Positions 16,207 to 23,186 of a stretch of DNA of 64,000 bases are shown piece by piece. Source of the DNA: Nocardia higoensis (GTDB taxonomy: Bacteria; Actinomycetota; Actinomycetes; Mycobacteriales; Mycobacteriaceae). The translations under genes were made by a program, and so were the position numbers. The stretch's first letter is position 1, and each line of letters begins with the position of its first letter. The stretch lies in assembly GCF_015477835.1 (NCBI RefSeq), contig NZ_JADLQN010000003.1:496001-560000 (forward strand), written 5' to 3'. A model generated the notes under the pieces. It was not told where the DNA came from and did not search any database. It saw only the letters and a list, made by a program, of their open reading frames with translations.

Positions 16207-16263
16207 ATGGAAATCATTCTCGGTCTGCTCACCGGTCTGCTCAGCTCCCTGAGCGCTGAGTGA
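16207..16263 (+). CDS. 18-residue hydrophobic small peptide
   Basis: The ATG at 16207 follows GTAGGGATCCACC and opens an 18-codon frame, MEIILGLLTGLLSSLSAE, ending TGA at 16261. The peptide is a Leu/Gly/Ser-rich helix long enough to lie in or across a membrane, with one acidic residue at each end. The unit has a candidate -10 at 16126 and is closed by a perfect 13-base hairpin 22 bases after the stop, so it looks like an independent short gene. Overlapping reading of a second frame from ATG 16182 is possible but less hydrophobic and less protein-like. Its role is unknown; small amphipathic porins and toxin peptides are possibilities. Confidence 0.45.
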   Translation: MEIILGLLTGLLSSLSAE

Positions 16264-16284
16264 CATTCGATTCGTCGAACACGA

Positions 16285-16316
16285 CAGGCCCGGCTCGCCA
16301 CCACGAGCCGGGCCTG
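16285..16316 (+). terminator. Perfect 13-base hairpin between the small peptide gene and bfrB
   Basis: CAGGCCCGGCTCG and CGAGCCGGGCCTG pair fully around CCACCA. It lies between convergent units and may stop transcription from both sides. Confidence 0.8.
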
Positions 16317-16386
16317 TTCGTTGTCCGGGTCCTGCCGGGAGTCGCCCGGATGGCCGCCGACCGAGCGGCGATCCCGAGCGAGCGTC

Positions 16387-16938
16387 TCAGCCCACCGAGC
16401 CGCCGGCCACCGGGGGTGCGCCCGAGGTATCGCCTACGCCGCTCATCTCCCTGGCCACGAATTCCTCCAGATCGAACAGGTTCGACCCGGCGCGATCGGC
16501 GATGTTGAGCAGGGTGGTCATGGCGGCCACCTCTTCGACCTGTTCCTTGAGGAACCACTGCATGAACTGCTCGCCGAGGTAGTCGCCTTCCTCGCGGGCC
16601 GTGCTCGCGAGCCGGACGATCTGCTCGGTGACGGTGCGCTCATGGGCGAGCGCGAGCGCGATCGGCTCACGCGCGGTCTCGAAGTGCGATTTCGCCGAGT
16701 CGATGCCGGCGATCTCGACACTGATGTCGCGGTCGAGGAAGTAGCGCACGATCATCAGCGCGTGATTGCGCTCCTCCACCGACTGCCGGTAGAAGCGTTT
16801 CGCCAGCTGCGGCAGATCTGCGTTGTCGAACCACACCGCGATGGCGATGTACTGATGTTCGGCATTGAACTCGTTCCGAATCTGATCGTGCAGCAGACTG
16901 TGGAATTTGCTGTGCGGGCTCTCCGAATGACTGGACAT
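16387..16938 (-). CDS. bfrB: BfrB-type ferritin
   Basis: This protein stores iron as a 24-subunit shell. With the start at 16938 it has 183 residues and matches M. tuberculosis BfrB along its length, including the C-terminal tail SGAPPVAGG. Ferroxidase residues are present: Glu23 (RNEF), Glu56 and His59 (VEERNHA), Glu100 and Gln133 (KEQVEE). An alternative GTG/ATG-type start at 16974 would add 12 residues; the shorter form agrees with family length. Two IdeR-like boxes lie upstream at 16991 and 17050; in M. tuberculosis tandem boxes let IdeR activate bfrB (from memory). A second, degenerate ferritin gene lies just upstream on the same strand. Confidence 0.94.
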   Translation of the reverse strand: MSSHSESPHSKFHSLLHDQIRNEFNAEHQYIAIAVWFDNADLPQLAKRFYRQSVEERNHALMIVRYFLDRDISVEIAGIDSAKSHFETAREPIALALAHERTVTEQIVRLASTAREEGDYLGEQFMQWFLKEQVEEVAAMTTLLNIADRAGSNLFDLEEFVAREMSGVGDTSGAPPVAGGSVG

Positions 16939-16990
16939 ATTCCAGACATTAGTGCTGGTCAGAACGACTGTCATCCAAGTGCACCCTTAT

Positions 16991-17009
16991 TGAGGTTAGT
17001 ATTCCCTAC
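16991..17009 (-). promoter_or_regulatory. IdeR-like iron box 1 upstream of bfrB
   Basis: TGAGGTTAGTATTCCCTAC matches the 19-base iron box at about 13 positions, with a good left half GAGGTTAG. It ends 52 bases before the chosen bfrB start, or lies just before the alternative start at 16974. Confidence 0.55.
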
Positions 17010-17049
17010 CCAGGTGATGCCGCTCCGGCGAGCGTCTCCGACATTGTTC

Positions 17050-17068
17050 CGAGGGTAGTCTCACCTAA
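17050..17068 (-). promoter_or_regulatory. IdeR-like iron box 2 upstream of bfrB
   Basis: CGAGGGTAGTCTCACCTAA matches the iron-box consensus at about 14 of 19 positions and overlaps the stop codon of the upstream ferritin-like gene. Together with box 1 it repeats the tandem arrangement known for mycobacterial bfrB. Confidence 0.6.
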
Positions 17069-17616
17069 TCGCCGAGGGCCTGACCCGCTATTCTCGGAGC
17101 AGCCGGATCAGCGTTTCCCGGGGCGGGCATATCGCGGTCGACGAACTCCTCGACGTCGAACAGTGTGCCGTTCTCCCGGTCGAAGACATCCAGCAGCGTG
17201 GTCATGGCGGCGACGTTCTCCACCTGCTCGGCCAGGAACCACGTGGCGAACTGTTCACCGAGGTAATCCCGCTGGGACCGGGCGGTGTCGACCAGCATGG
17301 TGCAGGCGTCGGTCAAGACGCGCTCGGCGTCGAGCAGAATCTCCACCGCCGCGCGCGGGGACTCGAATTCCGAGCGCGGCTCGTCGACGCCGCCCACCCG
17401 TATCTCGAGATCGCGGTCGAGCAGATATCGCACGACGCGCAGCGCGTTCTCCCGGTGCCGGGTGTGGCGTCGATAGCACTGCGCGGCCAGCTGCGGTAAT
17501 CGCTGTGCATCGAAATAGACCGCGGCAGCGAGATATTGCTGGGCGATGGCGAACCCGCGCCGGACGTGTTCGCGCAACGACACCGGGAACACGTCGGCGA
17601 GCGTGCTGTCGGTCAT
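17065..17616 (-). CDS. Ferritin-like protein with degenerate ferroxidase centre
   Basis: This 183-residue paralogue of BfrB keeps the helices and the landmarks AVYFD, RYLLDRDL, DYLGEQF and AEQVENVAAMTTLLD. Against BfrB, however, the iron-binding Glu23 is Gly21 (RRGFAIAQQ), and the Glu-x-x-His pair is replaced by His54 and Asn57 (RHRENAL). Glu98 and Gln131 remain. It should therefore not oxidise iron by the normal route. It may be a structural partner in mixed shells or an oligomer that binds something else. It starts 9 bases after the LCP gene stop, so it is probably cotranscribed with that gene, and it precedes bfrB. Confidence 0.85.
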   Translation of the reverse strand: MTDSTLADVFPVSLREHVRRGFAIAQQYLAAAVYFDAQRLPQLAAQCYRRHTRHRENALRVVRYLLDRDLEIRVGGVDEPRSEFESPRAAVEILLDAERVLTDACTMLVDTARSQRDYLGEQFATWFLAEQVENVAAMTTLLDVFDRENGTLFDVEEFVDRDMPAPGNADPAAPRIAGQALGD

Positions 17617-17625
17617 AGCTGAACG

Positions 17626-19155
17626 CTACCGCGTCAGCAGGTTCTCGGGAATCGGTTTGTCGTCGGCCAGGGCCTCGAAGAAGGGGACCGCCTTGTCCTT
17701 GTCCCACAGCAGCACGTTCCCGCTGCCGGACACATCGTCGAATCCGCCCACCGGCACGGTGGTCGCGATGGTCTCGCCGCGCATCGCCCAGCCGAGCCTG
17801 CCCAGGTCCCACAGGTGGTCGCCCTCGTCGACCTTCAGCGATTTCGCCGTGCCGGAGGCCAGCGGCCACAGCCGCAGCGGATTGGCCAGCGTCGCCGTAC
17901 TGGTCGCCTTCTGCAGCAACGCCGACATGAACAGGCGCTGGTTGTTCATCCGGTCGATGTCGGCGAGCGCGGTGGCGCGGGTGCGGACGAAGCCGAGCGC
18001 TTCCGGGCCGTCGAGGTGCTGGCAGCCCGCGGGGAGGTTGATGCCCGCCAGCGGGTCGTCGATCGCCTGCGGCAGGCATACGTCTATTCCGTCGAGCGCG
18101 TCGACCACGTCGGCGAAACCGGCGAAACCGATCTGGGCGTAGTTGTCGATGCGCAAGCCGGTGGCGACCTCGACGGTCTGTACCAGCAGTTGCGGTCCGC
18201 CCAGCGCGAAGGAGGCGTTCAGCTTGTCGCGACCGTGACCGGGAATGCTGACGTAGGAGTCACGCGGCAGGCTGATCAGCGTGGTCGCGCCGGATCTCGG
18301 GACGTGCACCAGCATGATCGTGTCGGTGCGCTCGGGCCCGACCTCGCCTCCGGTGGCGAGTTCGCGCTCCTGTTCGGCGGTCAGCCCGGAGCGCCCGTCC
18401 GAGCCCACCAGCAGCCAGTTCGTGCCCGGCGTGTCGCCCACGCGATCCGGGTAATCGGCCAGCGCGTCGATCCTGGTGAGCTTGCCGTCGAGATTCATCA
18501 GGCCCGCGACCGAACCGATCAGCAGGACCAGCAGGAACACCAGGAACCAGCGGAAGGGATGCCGCTTGCGTCTGCGGCGAGCCGGACCCGGGGCCGGATC
18601 GTTGCGCCGCGGCGGAGCCGAAGGCGGTGGCGGTGCGGTGCGGTGCGGTCCGCGGGCCCGCTCGACATGGCGCTCGTCGGCGAAGGGTTCCGGCCGCTGC
18701 GTCGGCGCGTACCGGGGACCGCGGTGCAGCGTGGGCGACTCCTCCTGCGCCTGCGAGTAGGCCAGTGGTCCAGCGGCGGCATTCTGGTCGCGTCGCAGCA
18801 CCTTGGTGGGTTCGACGCGGCGCGCAGGGGCGGCGGCCTGCTGCGGATGATCCGGGCCCGCTTGCCTGCGCGCCGCCTGCGGATGCGGACCGGCTCCGCG
18901 GGGATCACCGCGGCGCGGATCGTGCGCGCCGCGCTGCGGGCTCGCGTACTGTGGCGGACTCCCGTGCTGCTGTGGCCGCCCGCGCTGCGGAGCGCCACCG
19001 TGCGGTGGGGCCGAGTCGCGGGGATCGGCGGGGCCGGGGCCGTGGGGATCGCGCCCGCGCGGATCCCGGCGGTGTGGCGGGGTAGCGGGCACTCCGGGAC
19101 CTGCCTGCGGCGGCACCCGGCGTGTCCGCGCAATGCGGGGGTCGTCGCCGTTCAT
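17626..19155 (-). CDS. LytR-CpsA-Psr (LCP) family cell-wall ligase
   Basis: LCP proteins transfer lipid-linked glycopolymers, arabinogalactan in this group, onto peptidoglycan outside the membrane. The 509-residue protein has a long Pro/Arg/Gly/His-rich cytoplasmic N-terminus (about 1-205), one membrane helix (FRWFLVFLLVLLIG) and the LCP domain (about 250-430). Conserved Arg and Asp positions are seen in DTIMLVHVP, SLPRDSYVSIPG, FVRTRATALADIDRMNNQ. The start ATG at 19155 (MNGDDPRIARTRRV) is favoured over an upstream one, though its ribosome binding site is weak. A ferritin paralogue follows closely. Position matches Rv3840 in M. tuberculosis (from memory). Confidence 0.9.
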   Translation of the reverse strand: MNGDDPRIARTRRVPPQAGPGVPATPPHRRDPRGRDPHGPGPADPRDSAPPHGGAPQRGRPQQHGSPPQYASPQRGAHDPRRGDPRGAGPHPQAARRQAGPDHPQQAAAPARRVEPTKVLRRDQNAAAGPLAYSQAQEESPTLHRGPRYAPTQRPEPFADERHVERARGPHRTAPPPPSAPPRRNDPAPGPARRRRKRHPFRWFLVFLLVLLIGSVAGLMNLDGKLTRIDALADYPDRVGDTPGTNWLLVGSDGRSGLTAEQERELATGGEVGPERTDTIMLVHVPRSGATTLISLPRDSYVSIPGHGRDKLNASFALGGPQLLVQTVEVATGLRIDNYAQIGFAGFADVVDALDGIDVCLPQAIDDPLAGINLPAGCQHLDGPEALGFVRTRATALADIDRMNNQRLFMSALLQKATSTATLANPLRLWPLASGTAKSLKVDEGDHLWDLGRLGWAMRGETIATTVPVGGFDDVSGSGNVLLWDKDKAVPFFEALADDKPIPENLLTR

Positions 19156-19317
19156 CGATGTCGACTCTACTGTTCGGGGGTGGAAAAGGGGTCTACACCG
19201 GATCGCCGTAACCGGGCTCACGCGTTACCCGCATCGGCATGTCGTCGCCGGTGTCGCGCGGCGCCGGATGGGGTGGGGAGCCGGAGCAACCGACCTGCGA
19301 CATCGTGTTCGCGCGGC

Positions 19318-20520
19318 TCAGGGCAGCCAGCCCACCCGCCCGCGCAGCGCGACGTAGCCGAGATAGGCCACCGCGTCGATGACCGCGTGCGCCACCACCA
19401 GCGGCCAGAGCTTGTCGGTGCGCTGCCAGTAGCGTCCGAAGATCAGGCCCATCGCCACATTGCCGAGCCCGCCGCCGACGCCCTGGTAGAGGTGGTAGCT
19501 GCCGCGCAGCAACGCCGAGGCCAGCAGCGAGGAATTCGGCGACCAGCCCAGTGCGCGCAATCGGGTCAGCAGGTAGCCGACGACCAGGACCTCTTCGGCC
19601 ACCGAATTCGCGCACGCCGACAGGATCAGCACCGGCAGCCGCCACCAGTGGTCGTCGATGGCGCTGGGCACGATGGTCACGCTGAAACCCGAGGCGTGCG
19701 CGATCAGGTACAGCCCGAGGCCGGGCACACCGATGAGCGCGGCCAGTGCCAGACCGGGTGGTAGATCCGCGCGCATTCTCGGCCTGGCGAAACCGATCAC
19801 CCGCGGCCCGATCCCGCTGCGCCACAACAGGTACAAGCCCAACGCCGCCCAACCGGCCAATCTCGCCACGCCGATGAGCTGATACAGCAGATCGATGAAC
19901 GCTTGATCGGAACGCGAGGCATTGAGCGCGATCGTTCGACCGCTCACGCCTTCCGGCGACAGCGCACTGTCGATCAGCGACAGCGCGGCGCTCACGCCTT
20001 GCAGGCCGAAGGTGACGACCAGCACCACCACGATCTCGAGCCGGATCCCCAGGCGCTCGCGTGCGGTCAACTCGGGCACCGGCTGCGGCGGCGCGATGAG
20101 CAGCCTCCGTAACCGTCGGCCCGCACGCTCGGGTCCGGCGCTTTCCGGCGGCGCCGATCCGCTGGGAGTGGGTGCCGGGGCGGGCGGTGGCGAGTCGTCT
20201 GTGGTGGGTGCCGGGGCGGGCGGTGGCGAGTCGTCTGTGGTGGGTGCCGGGGCGGGCGGTGGCGAGTCGTCTGTGGTGGGTGCCGGGGCGGGCGGTGGCG
20301 AGTCGTCCGTGGTGGGCGCCGATCCGGAGTCGGACGATGCTGTTTCGCCCGTTGTCGAGGCCGGCTCCGGGAGGCTGGGGGCTGCTGTTTCGCCGGTGCC
20401 GGGCGTCGGGTGCGAGGGGTCGGGCGATGTGAGGTCGGTCCGGTGGTGGCGCGCGTCCGAGTCGGCTGACATGTCGTCGAATCTAGGCGGAGTCGCCGGC
20501 GTGGGCGTCGGCTGAGACAT
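19318..20520 (-). CDS. CPBP family intramembrane metalloprotease (CAAX/Abi type)
   Basis: The protein has 400 residues. Residues 1-130 are disordered and Pro/Asp/Thr-rich, with four copies of a 12-residue repeat (APTTDDSPPPAP). Residues 150-395 form about eight membrane helices with the CPBP motifs SVAEEVLVVGYLLTRL (EExxxR-like), GSYHLYQG and HAVIDAVAYLG, which supply Glu and His residues for metal binding. Such proteases cleave within the membrane; substrates here are unknown. The start is uncertain: ATG 20520 has no ribosome binding site and lies beside a CGTG microsatellite; ATG 20472 would remove 16 residues. Confidence 0.82.
   Translation of the reverse strand: MSQPTPTPATPPRFDDMSADSDARHHRTDLTSPDPSHPTPGTGETAAPSLPEPASTTGETASSDSGSAPTTDDSPPPAPAPTTDDSPPPAPAPTTDDSPPPAPAPTTDDSPPPAPAPTPSGSAPPESAGPERAGRRLRRLLIAPPQPVPELTARERLGIRLEIVVVLVVTFGLQGVSAALSLIDSALSPEGVSGRTIALNASRSDQAFIDLLYQLIGVARLAGWAALGLYLLWRSGIGPRVIGFARPRMRADLPPGLALAALIGVPGLGLYLIAHASGFSVTIVPSAIDDHWWRLPVLILSACANSVAEEVLVVGYLLTRLRALGWSPNSSLLASALLRGSYHLYQGVGGGLGNVAMGLIFGRYWQRTDKLWPLVVAHAVIDAVAYLGYVALRGRVGWLP
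20171..20314 (-). repeat. Four 36-base coding repeats in the CPBP gene
   Basis: Four consecutive near-identical 36-base units starting GGTGCCGGGGCGGG encode a 12-residue Asp/Pro/Thr unit in the disordered N-terminus. Three are identical; the fourth has one visible change, so they probably expand and contract by recombination. Confidence 0.9.
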
Positions 20521-20522
20521 GC

Positions 20523-20541
20523 CGTGCGTGCGTGCGTGCGT
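20523..20541. repeat. CGTG microsatellite
   Basis: Four and a half copies of CGTG lie two bases upstream of the first possible start of the CPBP gene, exactly where the ribosome binding site would be. Slippage here would change the leader length. Confidence 0.7.
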
Positions 20542-20581
20542 CCGGGCGTGGCGGTCGGCGGTGGTGTGCGTCGTGCGCTGG

Positions 20582-21346
20582 TCAGCTGTGGCGCAGGCCG
20601 TTCAGGAACGGGCAGCCCGCGAGGGTGCGGACGGCCCGGCTCAGCGATTCGACGTCGTCGACCGGGGCGGTGAAGGGCAGGCGGACGTCGTGGTCTCCGT
20701 CGTGGCCCTCGACCCGCAGGGTCAGGCCGTAGCGGTCGATGGCCAGCGGGTGCACGTCGCCGGTCCGGAGGCGGGGCGGCAGCCGGCGGGCGAGTTGTTC
20801 GATGATATCGGGGTGGTCGGCGTCGAGGTGGTGCAGCCAGGCCGCTTCCATCTGGCAGAACGGATCGGGCAGGGCCGAGCGCACCTGGGCGGCGGGGACC
20901 GATTCGGCGCCGGTCGCGTCGGCGAGCACGGCGGTGCCGATCACCAGGCGCAGCAGTGTCGCGCCGTGGCCCACGTCGAGCAGCTGCGGGTGCGGGAGCT
21001 CCGCGGCCACTTCGCCCGCCAGCGCCCGCTGGGCGTTCTCCGGCACCGGGCGGACCACGCCGCGCAGCCAGACCAACGCGCGCACCGGCTCGCGCAGCGG
21101 CAGCGGTGCGTTGTCGGTGAGTTCGAGCACCGCGGCCGTACCCGCCGGACCGGAGTTCGCCGTCAGCGCCGCCGCCGCCGAGCCGGTCGGCACCGCGATC
21201 ACCACGTCGCCGCACCGGCGCAGATGGTGCACCGATGTGGGCGTGGGCTCGATGCCGGGCAGCGCGAGCACCGAGGTCTCGGCGTGTGCGCAGGCATTGC
21301 GCACACGTTCGGCGGCGCTCGGCGCGGTGGTCGGTTTCGTCGGCAT
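20582..21346 (-). CDS. DUF2470 domain protein, probably iron-regulated
   Basis: This is a 254-residue soluble protein. The C-terminal 80 residues carry the DUF2470 domain (MEAAWLHHLDADHPDIIEQL, then LAIDRYGLTLRVEG), the module found at the end of HugZ-type haem-handling proteins. The N-terminal part (about 20-150) looks like a degenerate FMN-binding split barrel half. Its promoter region holds a strong IdeR-like iron box at 21389-21407, 43 bases before the start, predicting repression when iron is plentiful. M. tuberculosis Rv3839, in the same place, belongs to the IdeR regulon (from memory). A role in haem iron release is inferred, not shown. Confidence 0.85.
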   Translation of the reverse strand: MPTKPTTAPSAAERVRNACAHAETSVLALPGIEPTPTSVHHLRRCGDVVIAVPTGSAAAALTANSGPAGTAAVLELTDNAPLPLREPVRALVWLRGVVRPVPENAQRALAGEVAAELPHPQLLDVGHGATLLRLVIGTAVLADATGAESVPAAQVRSALPDPFCQMEAAWLHHLDADHPDIIEQLARRLPPRLRTGDVHPLAIDRYGLTLRVEGHDGDHDVRLPFTAPVDDVESLSRAVRTLAGCPFLNGLRHS

Positions 21347-21388
21347 GCGGAACCTCCGGGGGCTGCGGCGGCATTTCGGAGCCGCTAA

Positions 21389-21407
21389 TTAGGTAAACCT
21401 AAGCTAA
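21389..21407 (-). promoter_or_regulatory. Strong IdeR/DtxR iron box
   Basis: On the minus strand TTAGCTTAGGTTTACCTAA matches the consensus TTAGGTTAGGCTAACCTAA at 16 of 19 positions, including both outer half-sites. It lies 43 bases upstream of the DUF2470 start codon. Confidence 0.8.
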
Positions 21408-21510
21408 GTCACGGCGGTGTGATCCGCAACCCTGCCGTCGCGGTCGATGACCGGCCGTCGCGTTTCCGGCATCCTGAGCGAGCACGTCGGCCACCACCGA
21501 TATCCGTCGA

Positions 21511-21586
21511 CCTCTCGACATGCTCGCGTCCTCTCGACATGCTCGCGCCCTCTCGACATGCTCGCGCCCTCTCGACATGTTCGCGC
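21511..21586. repeat. Four 19-base tandem repeats in a non-coding spacer
   Basis: Four exact-length units of CCTCTCGACATGCTCGCGC, with single-base variants in the first and last copies, run head to tail. Each contains CATG flanked by CTCGA and CTCG. They lie about 160 bases before the GTG at 21746 and 165 bases from the DUF2470 start. Confidence 0.9.
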
Positions 21587-21745
21587 CGAACGGGTCGCCT
21601 CGAGCGAGCCGCAGGCGCTCCGCGATATCGGAGGCGACCAGGTCCGCACGCGGCGAGGAACGGGCAGTCGGCTCGGCCGCCGGGGTGGCGGCGCGGGCGG
21701 TCACCGGCACGTCAGCGTGCCGTCCTCGCGAGATACCGTGATCCG

Positions 21746-22171
21746 GTGGCACACGCACTCCCCACTCCGGACGGACCCGCGCACGAACCGGTCCTGGTCA
21801 CCCTCAGCACGCCCGCGCGCCGCAGCCTCGTCGCCGGACTGGTGCGCCCGTACACTCCGGACCCCACGGAACCCGTGCTCGACGCTGACGCCACCGACGC
21901 CGAAGTGGCCGGTTTCCTGGCCGCCATCGCCCATGCGGACACCGGCTACATCGCGCGCACCGCCGACGGCGCTCGCGCCCTGGCAGTCGTCGCGGCCACT
22001 GTCGCGGCGTTGTGTGGGGAGGATATTCGCGCTGCCCTGGAGCAGCCCGACATCGCCTTCCTGACGGCGCTGAAACCACCTGCCGTGGAAGCGGTGCGCG
22101 CCGTACTGCTGGCGATCGAGACCGACCGCCCGGAACCGCTCCGGAAATCGCTGGCGGCCCTGGCACCCTGA
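21746..22171 (+). CDS. Conserved hypothetical protein upstream of pheA
   Basis: This 141-residue protein is Ala-rich and mostly helical, with segments DADATDAEVAGFLAAIAHAD and LALVVAATVAAL-like hydrophobic helix (here LAVVAATVAALCGED), but no membrane or catalytic motif I can name. The GTG at 21746 is chosen because a TACCGT element sits six bases upstream, giving a leaderless start, and because the longer open frame upstream crosses the 19-base repeats. It ends 100 bases before pheA on the same strand. Function unknown. Confidence 0.55.
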   Translation: MAHALPTPDGPAHEPVLVTLSTPARRSLVAGLVRPYTPDPTEPVLDADATDAEVAGFLAAIAHADTGYIARTADGARALAVVAATVAALCGEDIRAALEQPDIAFLTALKPPAVEAVRAVLLAIETDRPEPLRKSLAALAP

Positions 22172-22271
22172 CCGGTCCACCTCGGCCCGGTCGGAGTTCG
22201 AGGACTGCGTCGGACCTGCGAGGCAAATATCGCGCAGACACGATTCGGGGAAAACAAATACAGTCGAAGGC

Positions 22272-23186
22272 GTGCCGCACATCGCCTACTTCGGACCGTC
22301 CGGAACTTTCACCGAGATGGCTCTGGCCGAACTCGAGTCCGCGAATGTCATCGCCGGGCCGGTCGAGCGTGTACCGGCCCCGTCGCCGCCCGCCGCGCTG
22401 GAGATGGTTCGCCGGGGCGAGGTCGAGGGCGCGGTGGTGCCGATCGAGAGCTCGATCGAGGGCTCGATCTCGACCACACTGGATTCGCTGGCGGTCGGCC
22501 CGCGGCTACAGATCGTCGCCGAGACCGAGATGGAAGTGACCTTCGAGATCCTTGCCGCGGCGGGCACGACCGTCTCCGATGTGCGGACCCTGGCGGTCTT
22601 CCCGGTCGCGCTGGGGCAGGTGCGCGAGTGGGTCGGGCGAACGCTGCCGGGAGTGCGGATCTACACGTCGGCGTCCAATGCGGCGGCCGCGGAGGACGTC
22701 GTCGCCGGTCACGCCGACGCCGCGGTGTCCACGACGCTGGCGGGCCGACGGCTCGGCCTGAGTTCACTGGCCTCCGGCGTGGCCGATCACGATCAGGCCG
22801 TGACCCGCTTCGTGCTGGTCCGGCGCCCGTGCGTGGCGCCCGCGCCTACCGGGTCCGACCGCACCTCCATCGTCCTGGAACTGCCCAACGTGCCCGGTTC
22901 GCTCATGCGGGCCTTCGCCGAATTCGCCACCAGGGGTATCGATCTGACGCGCATCGAATCCCGCCCCACTCGAACGGGCATGGGCACGTACCGGTTCTAT
23001 CTCGACTGCGTCGGCCACCTCGACGATCCCGCGGTAGCCGAGGCGCTCAAGGCGCTGCACCGTACGTCCCGGATCAGGTTCCTAGGTTCCTGGCCCACGG
23101 TGTCGCAGGCAGGAACGCCGCCGCCGTCGGACGAGGAAGCGGCACAATGGTTGACGCAGTTACGAAAAGGAGTGGCGGATCTATGA
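22272..23186 (+). CDS. pheA: Prephenate dehydratase
   Basis: PheA converts prephenate to phenylpyruvate in phenylalanine synthesis. This 304-residue monofunctional enzyme has the periplasmic-binding-like catalytic domain (about 1-180) with AYFGPSGTFTEMAL, VVPIESSIEGSI and the catalytic TRF motif in DQAVTRFVLV, followed by an ACT regulatory domain (about 200-280) with NVPGSLMRAF and the Phe-binding ESRPTRTGMGTYRFYLD. The GTG start lies seven bases after TACAGT, indicating a leaderless mRNA. Its stop overlaps the ATG of the next gene by four bases. Feedback inhibition by phenylalanine through ACT is expected from the family. Confidence 0.96.
   Translation: MPHIAYFGPSGTFTEMALAELESANVIAGPVERVPAPSPPAALEMVRRGEVEGAVVPIESSIEGSISTTLDSLAVGPRLQIVAETEMEVTFEILAAAGTTVSDVRTLAVFPVALGQVREWVGRTLPGVRIYTSASNAAAAEDVVAGHADAAVSTTLAGRRLGLSSLASGVADHDQAVTRFVLVRRPCVAPAPTGSDRTSIVLELPNVPGSLMRAFAEFATRGIDLTRIESRPTRTGMGTYRFYLDCVGHLDDPAVAEALKALHRTSRIRFLGSWPTVSQAGTPPPSDEEAAQWLTQLRKGVADL

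Larger units (their letters stand above)
16074..16386. other. Region between DUF5926 and bfrB holding a small-peptide transcription unit
   Basis: Besides the 18-codon ORF and terminator listed separately, it contains GTTTT-GTG-AAAAC at 16088-16100, a TAGGTT -10-like element at 16126 and a perfect AAGGAGG at 16145 that has no start codon at usable distance. The right end is the tail side of bfrB. Confidence 0.5.
21347..21745. other. Divergent spacer between the DUF2470 gene and the gene at 21746
   Basis: The 399 bases contain the iron box at the left, four 19-base tandem repeats in the middle and a TACCGT -10-like element six bases before the GTG at 21746. Long open frames across it lack coding character and are interrupted by the repeats. 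Confidence 0.5.
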
